Shown here piece after piece: positions 33,418 through 46,019 of a stretch of DNA of 64,000 nt; position 1 is the first letter of the stretch, and the number at the start of each line of letters is the position of its first letter. The stretch is from Solicoccozyma terricola. Lineage: Eukaryota > Basidiomycota > Tremellomycetes > Filobasidiales > Piskurozymaceae. The notes under the pieces were generated by a model. That model was not told the DNA's origin and made no database searches. It worked only from the letters and a program-made list of their open reading frames with translations. The stretch covers positions 172,027 through 236,026 of the forward strand of contig BCLD01000001.1 of the NCBI GenBank assembly GCA_001600875.1, in the 5' to 3' direction. A program made the position numbers and the translations under genes.

Positions 33418-34672
33418 ATGCAGCGTCAGCCTCCATCTCAGTCGCGAGGTCTACCAGCCATTTTCTCAATAGCTCAACAATCCAACAACTCCAATGCATT
33501 ACCTCCAACCGTGCTTCGTACTCTGCAAGTGAAAGCTGAACGGACAAAAACAGCATTGGATGCACTGATTGGATATATCGGGTTCGATCATGCTAATAAT
33601 CACGTCAAGAACATGGGAGTATGGTGCGTCTTCCCTTGATCATGATCGCCTTTCATTGTGTGTGTTTTTTTTTGGTACCGTTTGCTCAATTTCCGGTGAC
33701 GGTTTTCATTCAGGCAAGAACTCCTAGCTTTATATCAAGCGATCCTCATCCAAATTCAAGAGCTATCGACATTCATCTCCGATCCGCCTGTCCGTTCTTC
33801 CTCGTCCTCCACTACTGAATCAGTCAACCCATTTCTCACATCTGTCGTTCACCTCCAAGTCCCTATCAACGCCGACCAAGAATCTCTCGATAGATTAGAA
33901 TACATGGTCCTTCCATCCCGACTTGCTGTCACTCGAGAAGCAGAGATAGAACTGATAGCACAACAAGGCGAAGTTTCTGGATGGAAAAAGGATGAACAAA
34001 TCGCGGCAATGATGCCACAAGATTTAGCGGAAGAGCAAGAAGGTATTAATGACGAATTGTTGGAAATGAGAAGAAGGATGAGGAAGGCGGGAGATATCGT
34101 GCATGAGTTGACGACAGGTTTGGATTGGAAGATGAGAGCTACAGCGGAAGTTGAAGAGGAAGATGAGCCGGAGTTGGAGGAGCCGGAGATTCAGGCGAAG
34201 GGTACAAGAGCAGATAAACAACCTGACGAACTTGGAGGGGCAGCGATTGGAGAAAATCAGTCACAAACGCAAGCTACAGCTCGACCGCCCATACAACACA
34301 ACGATAGTGAAGACGATGAATTTGAGATACTTGATCCTCAGACATTTAAAGGCGGAGAAGCTACCGCTGTGAATGCGAGTGACGGTCAACTTAGCCGAGT
34401 TCAGAGTATAGGCAGTGCAGGAACAGCAGATAGTTTGTTTGGTGATTCAATGGATGTCGGTGAGTGGGAGTAATCCTTTTTGTGGTGCTTGGTGTCCGTC
34501 CAACATCCGGAGTTTGTCCGACCTGATACGCATCATCCATTCCCCCCCAATCACAGATACACCTGCTTCACAAGCTCGACCTGGCCATGCATCCAATGTC
34601 ATTGATATATCGATGGATGATGTTGACGACGACAGTGACGATGAGAATGATATGGAAGCTGTGGGGATGTGA
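33418..34672 (+). CDS. Putative Mediator subunit 8-like protein
   Basis: Three exons: 33418-33623, 33714-34459 and 34557-34672. About 355 residues. The first 150 residues are helical: LPPTVLRTLQVKAERTKTAL, VWQELLALYQAILIQIQELS, then VVHLQVPINADQESLDRLEY and MVLPSRLAVTREAEIELI. The order (two helices, a short strand, a short loop, then a PEv-like helix) resembles fungal Med8, but no invariant motif decides it. The rest is acidic with Gln/Glu, SEDDEFEILDP and a tail VIDISMDDVDDDSDDE that looks like a SUMO-interaction or acidic motif. Nuclear location would fit. Other helical nuclear factors remain possible; I rate the family call as weak and the gene itself as likely. Confidence 0.7.
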
Positions 34673-35040
34673 TACGGTTGCGGAGGGTCTGTTGTATGTA
34701 ACCATGTATAAATCCTCATCTGTCCACAAGCCCTGGGTGGAGGATGGACGGTAGACATGGGCGTTGTGTGTGTTGACACGAAGCACTCCCCGCACCGCGG
34801 ATGCCAGTCCCAATTCGCGAACTCGGGTTGGAAGACGTGACTGAGCAATAGAGCAATAGACCGATGGACCGATGGATGGATGCCTTTGTCACAACTCAAC
34901 GGATTCATAGTGCTACCTCCCAGTTCCAAAACGGGTCACACCGACAACCAGGCAGACCTCTCGATGGACCGGTATGCTCGAGACCGAGTCCTCAAATCAG
35001 CAATCAAACAATCGCGCGAGCAGGAGCTATCATCTCACCG

Positions 35041-38000
35041 ATGACGGATTTCAACATGCCCGGTAGAACGAATCAGCCTAACAATTGGCTTCAAGCATCA
35101 CAACAAGAGTTGTCGCAACCCTCAGCGAAACCACCCCCTTCTCGTCATGCAATTCAAGGACTCTTCGCTACCGAAGCACCACCTCGTTGGAAACAAACCT
35201 CTACTTCTCACACCGACGAGACTGATACACCTCGAGCGAGTGGGATAGTCGATTCTACTGCGTTATCAACGTATAACCATGATCCCAGTACTGTTTCTGG
35301 AGTATCAAGAACCGACCAATTCGTTCGATCACTACGATCAGTCAACGGGGACGCAGAAATTGAACCATACGCTATGCCTCCTATTACGCTCGGAGTGCTA
35401 AGTCATCATAGACACGCTTCATCCATCGATTCAAACGATAGTCCGCCAACTCATTCTCCTGCAACATTTCCAGCAGCTTCTGCATCCGCACCACCACCCG
35501 CTGCGTTCATGGCAATAAATGAGAGAGTCATCATGACGGAATTGGCAAAATCAAAGGACCATGGAGATACTTTGGATCTGAGTAGGAAGGGCATCGAGAG
35601 GATTGGAGAAGATGATGTGCAGATTTTGAGGTATGGTGTAGGGAAAGGCGGGAAGGGAGTGTGGAGGTGAGTTAATGGCGCATGTCACCTACTCCTAAAT
35701 GACACCGAACTGATTTTCAATCCACTCGTCCAGACTGGCATTGTCCTATAATCATCTACAACACTACTCATTCGATCGATCTTTCAACATGCTTGGGCGC
35801 CTAAGATACCTAAATCTGAAGGGCAACAAGCTTACACAGCTTCCCGCTGTCGTGAGTTGATGTTTGCAGAAATACCTGGGGTGATATACTCATCATTTCC
35901 CAAAACAGCTGACCGAGATGCCGTCTCTTGAAATCCTAGACGTGTCCAAGAACGACATCGTTGAGCTTCCGGAAGATCCAGGTCGTCTAGTCCAGCTTAG
36001 GGTGCTTTCATTGACGAGGAACAAGCTGCTAAAACTCCCAGGGTATCTAGCGCATTTTGCAAACTTGAGAGTATTGAAAGTGGAGGAAAATCCGATTGAG
36101 TGGCCGGTGAGTTTTGACTCTAGGTAACCATTGAATTTTAGCTTTGGGGATTTAGACAACGCTTTTTTTCTCTCACACAGCCGCCAGAGATCCTTGGACT
36201 ACTTCCAACCGAATCCTCAATGTCTGACTCGAGAGACCTGAACGGACGACCAAATGCTAAAAAGGATGATGATATGCGAATATGGATCGCGACTGTAAAA
36301 GACTGGATGCGCAGTCAGGAGCAGGAGCAGATCAGATTACTTGCGGAAGGTCTGAGGAGCGCTTCCGAGTCAGTTCACTCGCGTGGAAATTATTCGTTAG
36401 GTGCAAACGATGCTCATCGCGAACGCTCCTCTTACACAGACACGCCTCTGGAACTCCTCCATCACCGGCAGGTTCGAGCAGATCTGCAGAGTCAACGGGT
36501 GCTGCTTTATCGGTAGTAGACACTGACATGCCTGCAACGCCTGTCGAGCTGTCCGAAGCTCCCTCGCTTGCCATGATGCGAACAACATCCAATCAGAGCA
36601 GTCTGACTTCAAGGGCGATCTCTCCGTCTGTACCGAAGAGAGGACCTAGTACTTCGCCGACTCGGCCGCTGTTGCGCAGCAGACAGAGGTCGCAGACGGC
36701 AGCGGGAGCGTCGGTTCCGACAATCGCACTGGGGATGATACGCTCCGCATCAAGTAGTTCTCTTCCTCCCGGGGCAAAGTCTACCGAATCGGCCGCACAT
36801 TCTGCTTCTCCACCTCTCACCTTTCCGCCAACGGAAACTCACCTGGAACGAGAATCTTCAACCAGTTCGATCAAGACCGTAACGAGCGCCGTTCCAAGAC
36901 ATGCAAGGGGCTCAAGCTATACCGGCGATCATCGACTGAGTACTCTACTCTCAACGAAGAAATCGCTTCCGGACCTACGGCAGAGCCATACACGGATCAT
37001 TGGCGAGCGGCTTGGTATGCCGGTGTTGGAAAATCCCGCAGAGCTGTCTTTGTCGGGAGGTACTTACCGGGGCTCTTCATCCGCCAGCACGACGCCTCTG
37101 GTGGCGCGTGCGACCCCTCAACATACATCTACCGCTCAATCGGTCCGCAGCAAGCGGTCCATGCCGAATCTCACAATGTCCACCGTAGAGACGCGGATAC
37201 CTCATGTCGCGAGGAAGGCTTCGGACGACGTGCTTCGCCGTATGAGCAAGGCCCAAGACAAGGTTGGAAGCCGCTCAGGGCATGCGGCGGGCCCTTCGTT
37301 GAACGGAGGACAGCCTGACAGGGAAGACTCGCACAACTCATACTTCCGGCGTCTGTCAACCTTGCCATTATCCTCCATCTCAAAAATGGTTCCCTCATCG
37401 CTGTTACACTTTGTCGACGGCATCCGAGGTCTGCTCTTCGCTATCTCACAAGGTTATACGGCACTTCGCCAATATCTTCTCTTTGCAGCGCAGGAGAGGG
37501 TAACCAGCGTCTTTCTTCGCGTTATGGATCCCGCTTCAGAGTACATGAACCTCTTAATCAACGCGCTGGATCGCTTCGATGCAATGACCCGACGACGGAT
37601 GCCGCCAGCGTCAGCCATACGTCAAGTCCTCGAGGCTTGTCGGGACAACGTTGCTGTTTTTGCAAAGGTCACTGCCGTGTTGGAATTGCAGATTGCCGCA
37701 CTTGCGGATTTCGCTGATGCGAGGTACACCAAGACGCTACTGTTGCTTTTGTACGGGTCTTTGGCGGAGGTTGCTGCTTCTTGGACGTCCATGGCGCCGT
37801 TAATTCAAGATATTCGGCAACTACTTCAGCGAGAACCGCTTCCACCTACGTCCACGCCTCCGCCTGGGCATTCAATCAAGACCTCTATCAGCAGTGCCGG
37901 ACGAACACCGATCTCTCCTATTCCGGAGAAGATCGAGCTCTCCCCCGGACAGCCTTCTCCAGCGCCAACTGACGCGACAGTTCAGATGCCTGGCGGTGTG

Positions 38001-39365
38001 ACTCCGTTCGCTGGTGGTCAGGACATCACCCCTACCAGGACTGCTGCGATGACGAGGGAACGATCTCGGCGTAACGCCGGCTCCTTCTCCGCTGATGACG
38101 TTCAAATGGGAATGATGCTCGGGCCTGGAGATTTCATCGAGGACGATACGGCACCAGGATCGTCTGATTCTGGAATTATCCTAGCATCAACTCGTGGAGC
38201 TCGCGAGGTTCAGCCGCCTGATGAGTGTTTCCTTGAGGAAGATGAGGAGAGATTACGAGACTCCACCATGCCTTCACCGGTCAAGGTGAGGCCGAGGAGG
38301 GCAGCGAGTGATGGTGTTTCCGCGAAGACTCCGGTGTCTGCCGAATCGCCTTTGGAGCCGCCGAGGGCGCCATTCGCACAATCTCGTCATGGGCAATCTT
38401 CATCGACTGGCAAGGTGCATTTGTCCAGCGGTGGTGGAGGAGGTAGCTCCGGTCCAAAATCTCGTGGGCACTTTTATGGCGAAGGCGGATTGCCTCCTCC
38501 TTTAGTGCATGGCAGTGCTGCTACTATCGTCGATGAAGGCGTACTGGACACCCTCGAACAAGCGTCGGAACTCGCATACACTGTATGGGTGCGAATCCAG
38601 GACGACCTGTCGATCTCACCGTCAGCGAACGGTGCGTTCTATGGTCCAGGTGGGATGCAACAGCTTGCTGCACCACCTATGGGTCCTATCGAGGTCTCGC
38701 CCAAAACGATACCTCCTCCGTCTCACCGTTCGACGCGGATTAAAGATCTCCTCGCTACTCTTGCTATCGCGGAAGAGCTTACTCGAAAGCTGCGAGAGGC
38801 GTTGATGGAGGTTCGGGTGTATGATTTCGATCAGAATCTAACTCCGGCTGGATCTTCTGGATCTTCTACACGATCCCTCATCCCAACGCAAGCTCGTCTA
38901 TCCAACGATGCGCAATCATTCATCCGAATCGTCGTCAAGGTGTCGGAACAAATCATCAAACTTCAAAGCTCACAGGAACACACCTTCCCTTCGTCGGTGA
39001 AGACGCTGTTGGCCAAGTTGACGAGTAAGACACGAGAATGTGGTATCCTCATGCAAGTTTCTACTCTTAAACCTGGAGCAGGCACGGGTACGGGTACGAG
39101 TACACCAATGACCGACTCATTCAGCTTGTCATCGCGAGGATCATCGACTTCATCCTCGAATGGCGGCGGCAGCGGCGGCGGCGGTGGTGGCGGAGGACCA
39201 AGACCGTACTCTCCTGTCTTTTCGTACAACCATCATCAGCCCGGATCATCTAGCGATATGTCTGCATTCTCGCAGGGGTCCCGTCAAGGTCCCCACCCCT
39301 ATCCTCATCCTCATCCACAAACGCCGATGTCGACGTCGTCAGCTTCAAGACCAGGTGTTATCTGA
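35041..39365 (+). CDS. SOG2: SOG2-like leucine-rich-repeat protein of the RAM pathway
   Basis: In yeasts Sog2 binds the Kic1 kinase in the RAM (Ace2/morphogenesis) pathway for polarity and cell separation. Exons: 35041-35666, 35734-35851, 35909-36106, 36181-36368 and 36440-39365. Four or five LRRs follow a disordered N-terminus: [68 protein letters not shown] and [15 protein letters not shown]. After a long Ser-rich linker comes the Sog2 family helical domain starting [15 protein letters not shown], with [20 protein letters not shown] and [12 protein letters not shown] later. The C-terminus is Gly- and Ser-rich. An ATG at 34864 would add 59 residues; the region there is made of GATG repeats, so I chose 35041. 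About 1,350 residues, normal for basidiomycete Sog2. Confidence 0.85.
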
Positions 39366-40454
39366 AACATTGAAGCCGTAGTTCGGCTCTGCCGGGTCGA
39401 TTTTACCTAACAAACATGGGCCTAGAACGGATGCCAAGGCAGAGCCAGAAAATGCCGTGCCCCACAGGCGGCATGAAATCGTATTATCCGGTTGTAAAAT
39501 GTAAGGCCATGTATATGACCGCGGCGGCCTTCCCGCCTGACTGCCTTGACGCCGCCCCGTGGCTAGTAGTCAGCACAGCTTCCCTTCCCTGCCCTCCCCT
39601 CCCTGGCCCCCATCCCCCCTTCCCCCCCAACCCCCCCGTCTACCACACAGGTGTTTTACCCCCCTGTTTGCTTGTTTGCTGCTTGTTTAATTCCGGGGAG
39701 TGTTTGGATGCATTTAGCGCGTTCCAGGGGGGTCATCACCGTAACACCACCGTAGAGGGGTCACTGTCATCGTTTTGCAGGCAGATGATGGTATCGGTAG
39801 CGGGCACAGGCAACCAAGGGGACGTCTGCACACCACCACCACCGACTACCCTCTGTTCTGCACTCGACATAAACTGAACTGCAACCACAGCAGCAGCACC
39901 AGCAGCACCACCACCAGAATCAACAAAAAAGGTTTTTCCCTTTCGTCTCGGACACTTTCCACGAGGTTATTGAATACAACAAACGGTGGTAGGATCCATC
40001 CACCCTCTCGTGAGGAGTGAGGTGTGACTGGGATCGAGGTGAGTGTGATGGAGCTGCGCAGACGGGAGCTGAGTTCTGGAGCAAGAGGAGATGCTTCCTT
40101 TGACAACACATGGCAAAGGAGACCCCTCGACCTGTCCACTGTGCATGTCGCTAGGTCCCTGGCTAGGTGGTCATCGTCTCAACTGCTCACACGCACGTCA
40201 AGGGAGATGCTGGCGAGGATGCTTCGACTTGTTGTGATAGTCTTCAACATCAGCTGACGGTCCGGTGTGTTGCTTCATCCACCCCGTCGTCCTACTCATC
40301 ACCACAGCCATAGCTCCATTCGTTCGTCCGGATCCTCAGTCCACCACCACCACCACCACCACCGCTTCTTCGGGGCAATTCTCAATTCTCCAAATATACA
40401 ATCAACAAATCCTTTATCCCCTACCTCGAACGTAGAAAAAATCGTATCTTTTTG
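39366..40454. other. Intergenic stretch between SOG2-like and BNI4-like genes; no gene seen
   Basis: 1.09 kb, with C-rich tracts near 39590-39660, a (CAGCAC)-type repeat at 39885-39913 and a (CAC)n tract near 40340-40363. Probably the SOG2 3' end and the BNI4-like promoter. Confidence 0.5.
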
Positions 40455-43400
40455 ATGACAGCCATCGTCACTCCTCTCCCCTTCGCTCATCCCTCATCAT
40501 CTCGTCCTCACACACGATCCTCTTCTTCCTCATCACGACCTCAATCAATCGTCATGGATGGGAAACCGACCATTCAGTCGTCGTCAGGATCGTACGATTA
40601 TCGTCCTCCCTCTTCGCTCTCACGTACCGCAAGTCCGTTCGCACCGTCGAATCAACCTGCTTCCACGTCCCAACATCAATTACGAAGAGCATCGAGCGAT
40701 AATAACTTGGAACGACCACGTCTTCGACATCGTTCCTCGAGTGGGAATAATAGAGTCTTGCCGGAACTCAAACAAGGACGAATAGGAGACGTCTCTCAAT
40801 CACATCCTATCCCTCAATCATCAACCCCTTCCCAAACCCACTTCGACCCTTCTCAGAGTCCTTGGATATCACCAATACCTTATCAAGCATTCTACGACTT
40901 TTCTCCAAACATGCAACATCCATCATCCTTTGGAAGTTCACCTTCATTCGACGCTCAACTTGCACATCAACAACCTGGGTTTTTTCCTACTCATCCAACA
41001 ACAAATATACCTCATCAAGATACGGGAAATCAAAATTACAACACATCTCATATGACCCCGCAACAAGCTCATGCGCATGCTCAGGTTCAAGCGAACTTTG
41101 CAGCTTGGGCAGCGGCTTATCAAGGGATGATGATGTCGGCCGGGGGTGGTGCTGGTCAACAGCCACATCAACAGCAGATGATGCAATCGGTGAACACAGG
41201 TCAACTGAAAAAAGTAAGTGTCGATAATGTCTGCTGAACATATCAAGCGTCTTCTTGATGAGACTGACAGACGATGTTTTTTTTTCCCCCCTTTATTTTT
41301 CCTTTATTTCTCTCCTTTTTTAAATAAACATCTAGGACGATGACTTTGAATTCCGACATCGCAATTCCCGTCAAGAACAGCGACAATCATCACTTCCTTC
41401 CCACATTCCCGCCATTCGTTCCACTTCAGCTAGCGGTACTTCCACCACGACAGCCTCTAGCGGAATTACAACTTCCGGTGCTCCCTTCCATCCTTATCGA
41501 CGTGGTCCTTCATCCGGTAAACAACGAGATCGAGATCGAGATTCTTCAGTATCGAGTGTGACTAGCTCTTCGAGTGGGAAGGGAGTATCGGATGGTATGC
41601 TTTTCAATGCGGGAGGGGGACGAAAGCAAGTAGTCCAATCATCATCGGTCCAAGATGGCGTTTGGCAGGGTGCATCTGAGGAGTTACAGGATGGTCGTAT
41701 GGAGGATGAGGTGGAAAATCAACCTCCCAAACTACCATATGCGAATTCACCTTCCCTCAATAGCTCTCAGGACAGCGTAGTCAGTCAGAACTCTTCTCGG
41801 AGCGGTAAAGCACAAACTCAAAGGCCGAGGGTGAACAGTACATCGTCACAACAATCCACTACTCGAATTCCAAGAGTACCAGTACCACCATTCATCAGTG
41901 GATTCGTCCTACCATCGGCAAAGGAGTCGACGATGAGGTCGACTGTTGATACGAAGGAAATTGCGTCAGTTTCTAACGCTGGTTCGGTCGACAAGCCAGA
42001 TCTATCACAGAGACCGTCGTCATCGTCCACGATCACTCAGTCAACTCTGCAAGTTCCTTCATCGGAGAATCCGTCAGCTACAGCTTCGCCCGCAGAGTCG
42101 ACGTTACCGCTAACTACTGCTGCGATGTCTACGTCTCCTCCATCTGCCTCAGCTCAAGAATGGAAGCCATCTCCTCTTTCCAACACTCAGGTGGCGGCTA
42201 TCGTCTCGCCGGAACGACCATCGCGATCGAGCGTGAGTGTCGCGCAAGGCTTCGAGGAGCCGGATGCAAAGGCAGAAAAGGAAAAGGGTGGTGGTGGGTT
42301 AAAAGGCCGTCTACAGCGTGCACTCAAAAAGGACGGGGTGGATATCGTCAACAAGAGCCTTGGGAGTCCGAACGTCTGTGCACCGATCCGATCGGAAGTT
42401 CCTTCCCCTGGAACGGCATCACCACTAGTCGCTCATATCCCTCCCAAGACCGGCATGGGAACGTCGACTTCTCTTCCCGCTTTGCAAACCACCCAATTGC
42501 GATACAATTCGGATACCTCAGAAGCGTCAACAGCGTCGTCAGCTCTACCAACCACGCCACCCAACCCTCCTCCTACCCCTCTTCATGAACTCGGTCAACG
42601 GAGACCATCCAACTCGAGTTTTGCACCATCGCTCATCGAGCCGCTAGATGGGAAAGCCAAGGGAAAGGGGAGAAGTATGTTCAACCTGAGGAACGCATCG
42701 ACGGATAATATCTCTATCAGCTCGACCGTCAGCTCTGCCAGTATGATGATCCGGAGGATGGGTGCATTGGGTAAATTGGCTCGGAGGAATAGGTGAGTCG
42801 TCCTCGTTGTGCTCCAGAGTTGAAACATCAGGTCACTCATTAACGCCCGCGATCCTTCATAGTCTTGCCAGCATTTCAAAAATCTTCAAGGACAAATCCA
42901 AGGATACTGAAGATGCGGTGTTGGCCGATCAATCCGACGTTAACGGTAAAAAGTCCAAAAAGGACAAGAAGCGTGGTATCTTCAGCAGCAAAACCGGGCC
43001 TGCGGCCTCCTCGATCAGTCACGCCGCCGCCCAAGGCGATGATAAAGCTGTCAGTGGTCTTACACCAGCTGCTCAGCTCGCTCGACAGCACACTCTGCGG
43101 TCCAGATCCGAGGAGAAGGCGAGGGCACTCCAGGCCGCCGCCCAGCAGCAGCAGGAGAAATCCGACGTGGCACCTGAAGCTGCGACATCATGGGATAAAG
43201 ATGCGTCTGCACGACCTGGTGGACATGACACCGCTGCTCTTCCTGCTCTTGGATCGGCCATACCTTCCGAAGCTTTCGCGTCTACCGTCGGCGGTTATCG
43301 AGCCGAATCGCCGGACGCTGATAGCTTTGATGTAGAGCATAATCTGGACGATAGCGATGATGATTACGATCATCAGAGTGGAACAGTGGAGGATGTTACA

Positions 43401-44257
43401 CTTCGTATGGGTGGCACTAGCTTCGGTGACGAGTCTCGATCGTCTTATGACAGCGGCGAAGACTACTCATGGGGCCAGACCTTTCGGGACAAGTATGCTA
43501 TTCCTGCAAGAGGGATTCTGAAAGGTGAGTGAAGTTGTGTCGAGAATATGGATGTTACGTCGTATTGACTTGCTACACCCCATTGTCGCAGCCACGTCAT
43601 CATACGACACGGATATCCATTTCCAAGCACCTCCCGCACCATGGCAACGATCGAGAGCAAATTCAGATGACGGTGTCAAGTCCTCACAGGAGCCAGGACC
43701 GCTATCACGACTTCCGGCTCAGGATACGAGTAATGTCGATGGCTTGAGACACGACAGGAACTACGATCCGTTTTCCCCATCCTTTTCACCTTTCGAGAAT
43801 GCAGCACCGCCTGCTACTGCTGCTGCTGCTGCTGCTGCTGCGCGAGAACCATTAGCGGAACGAATTAATTTCCCTTATGCCAATGCATTACTCAACACCT
43901 CCGCACCGGCATTAACCAACGCGACTCTCAGCGGGAGAGCAGGGAAAGCATCTCGATCTGCGGCTTGTGCTCGTCAAGCTCGGAAGAATCTTATCTGGGC
44001 GCCTGAATGCGCAGTTTATCATACGTTCCATGCGAGCGAGTACGATCGACGTAGTGAGCCGGCGACTTGTAACCGATTGACGCCTCAATTGGCTCAGCAG
44101 ATCAAGGATGAGTTAAATGGGTATAAGATGGAGGAGATGGATGTTCATCCGTCGTCGAGGGTCCATACGCATTTCTTGTGAGTGACCGAAGGAAGGTTCA
44201 CCAGGACTTGGGGAGCTTGCTTGTTTGCTGACGTCTGGTGTTCGTATTAGTGTCTAA
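40455..44257 (+). CDS. BNI4-like protein (PP1 targeting/bud-neck family C-terminus)
   Basis: Five exons: 40455-41213, 41336-42792, 42863-43524, 43592-44177 and a last exon of 7 nt, 44251-44257 (TGTCTAA), which supplies the final F-V. About 1,155 residues, mostly Ser/Pro/Gln low complexity, which is expected for such scaffolds. The recognisable part is the last 60 residues: VYHTFHASEYDRRSEPATCN, RLTPQLAQQIKDELNGYKM and EEMDVHPSSRVHTHFF. This is the C-terminal block shared by yeast Bni4 and its relatives, which target Glc7 protein phosphatase to the septin-associated bud neck. A poly-Ala run (GCTGCT units near 43812-43840) and a Lys-rich helix (KIFKDKSKDTE, KKSKKDKKRG) precede it. The role by homology is cell-wall/septum placement. 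Confidence 0.8.
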
Positions 44258-44720
44258 AACGTTGAACGGCGGTTGACCGTTCACCTACGAAGCTTGTCGG
44301 TAGGACGAGGATCGTTTTATTTCCTGTCTCGCTGCGGCTCTTCTTTCACCTTCTGCATCCTTTCTCGGACCTCAAAATTCAAATTCTCATCACAACCCTC
44401 TGCGAGGTTCTCTGTAAACATCCTCACCTTCCCTTTACGAAACGCCGGAGACTATTATGCGGTACGGTCCCATCCCCTTCTTTTTTTTCTCTTTTGTATT
44501 TCCTGATTACAACAGAAGCATTGCCACTTGATTATGATTGGATTTTTTTTCACTCCCTCTAATCGTTGCCAGCAGTGCAGTAGGACCGGGACACGGGCTG
44601 TCTGATGGGCGAGGGGTTGCGGTCAAGGAGCGTCTTCCGGTCACGAGACAGAATATGGACGTTGTCTCACTCCTCCCGTGGCACCCGGCCCGCGGCACTG
44701 GAGCAGAGGATGGGGGGAAA

Positions 44721-44821
44721 GGTGCGAGACACCAGACTAATTATCGGTCGGAGGTATTGTTCTCCCCGGGGGAAGGGGTGCGAGACATAAGTCTAATTTC
44801 GCATCGGAGGTATTGTTCTCC
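44721..44821. repeat. Imperfect 45-bp direct repeat upstream of the secreted-protein gene
   Basis: Copy 1 is 44721-44765 and copy 2 is 44777-44821, with an 11-bp spacer. Both begin GGTGCGAGAC and end GGAGGTATTGTTCTCC; the middle differs at several bases. It lies about 260 bp before the ATG at 45078 and may be a duplicated regulatory site. Confidence 0.6.
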
Positions 44822-44972
44822 AGGGCTGATGCGATGCTCGATCCTGTTCTGACGATCCCTGTCTCACTCGGGTAGTAACTGAAATTGTCTCTGTTTCGTT
44901 TCGTGTAATGTGGCCAGCAGCGAAGCGAAGCGACGCCGTAAAAAGTGAGAATCGATGCTCCGATTCCTTTGA

Positions 44973-44978
44973 TATATA
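44973..44978 (+). promoter_or_regulatory. TATA box of the secreted-protein gene
   Basis: TATATA at 44973-44978, in the context GATATATAGTGGG, sits 100 bp before the ATG at 45078. The spacing suits a TATA-driven fungal promoter, which are often strongly inducible. Confidence 0.5.
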
Positions 44979-45077
44979 GTGGGATGGGTCTATTCCCCTT
45001 GGCCAGTCGGGTACTCTGCTCCATACACTCAATCAAGTCTTCCGTTAAACAATCCCCCCGACCGTTCTCATACCACA

Positions 45078-45739
45078 ATGGTATCCTTACGCTCCTTTCT
45101 CTTCGCTCTGGCTGTCATTGCCTGCACTGCAGTGACTGCCAAACCGCTTATTAGACGGCACCAGCAAGTCACACTTAGTTCCCTGGTCGGTGATCTTATT
45201 TGCCCTAAAGGCATGCAGGTCTTCCGGGTAAACAATGATGCGACTGTACCAGTGAGTTCGGGTTGTTTCCCCTGTTGTATATTTTGAACTCGCCGCTGAC
45301 CTCCGCACCCCGCCTATCCTCGTAGAACATCCCGCCGTACAAGGTCTGGAAATACGCTGGTAATTTTTTTAATGTCGGATGGCAAGGCCTGGACCCAATC
45401 GCGACCTCTGGCAGGGACAACACACCTGGTGCTATTCGAACATTCACTACCCTCGGTCTGACCCTCCAAGAAAAACTCAATTTCAACCTCGGTTCCACCA
45501 AACCCACTCCATACCAAACCTACTTCTATCAACAATTCACCCTTCTCGGTCAACCATCAATAGCAGGTGCTCAAGTCGCCAACGTCCAGGATTTCTTCTC
45601 GGTATCCGCAAAGGGAGCTGATACTTATATGAATTGGCAAGTCGTTGGATGCTCAAATGCAACTGTCCTTGCGCAATCAATAATTAGCAAAGTACACGGC
45701 TGTGCTCTTGCTGGTACCGCCTCCTTCTTCGACGATTGA
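45078..45739 (+). CDS. Small secreted protein, possibly SRPBCC/START-like fold
   Basis: Two exons, 45078-45251 and 45326-45739; about 195 residues. A clear signal peptide (MVSLRSFLFALAVIACTAVTA) is followed by LIRRH, a possible Kex2-type dibasic site. The mature part is compact with no repeats. It has the order seen in SRPBCC/Bet v1-like proteins: VWKYAGNFFNVGWQGLDPI near the start, GAIRTFTTLGLTLQEKLNF, TYFYQQFTL in the middle, FFSVSAKGADTYMNWQVVGC late, and a final helix AQSIISKVHGCAL. The fold is an inference from pattern, not from a match. Three Cys remain in the mature protein. No transmembrane segment or GPI signal. The TATA box and the repeat upstream suggest conditional expression. Confidence 0.8.
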
Positions 45740-46019
45740 AAACGGAGTCGTAGTGGTGGTGGTGGTGGTGGTCTTACATGGATATGCGGGCGACGCAAGA
45801 TTAGAAATTCGGGGCAGACGGGGCACATAAAAATATATCATTCAATTGTACTGTATAGTTGTCATCGCAAGAATGGAAGGTCCAACCCCATCCCCCCTTG
45901 TCCTTCCATAGTCCCTTCACTCTCGTAACAACATGTTCTCCATCCACGTCAATCTGTTCATCGTCGGTGGACAATTCAGCGATGTTATCCAATGTGATCC
46001 GGAGTCACCGAACTCACCG
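45740..46019. other. 3' intergenic stretch; no gene seen
   Basis: A 280-bp convergent spacer between the secreted-protein gene and the short basic protein gene, with a (GTGGTG)n tract near 45753-45773. Nothing else is visible. Confidence 0.4.

Noticed and set aside
34864..35040. Longer SOG2 N-terminus from ATG at 34864
   Set aside because: The first codons are made of GATG repeats and the added 59 residues show no family feature; it cannot be fully excluded.
39160..39877. Plus-strand frames after the SOG2 stop
   Set aside because: Short, C-rich, no domains and no splice signals joining them to a neighbour.
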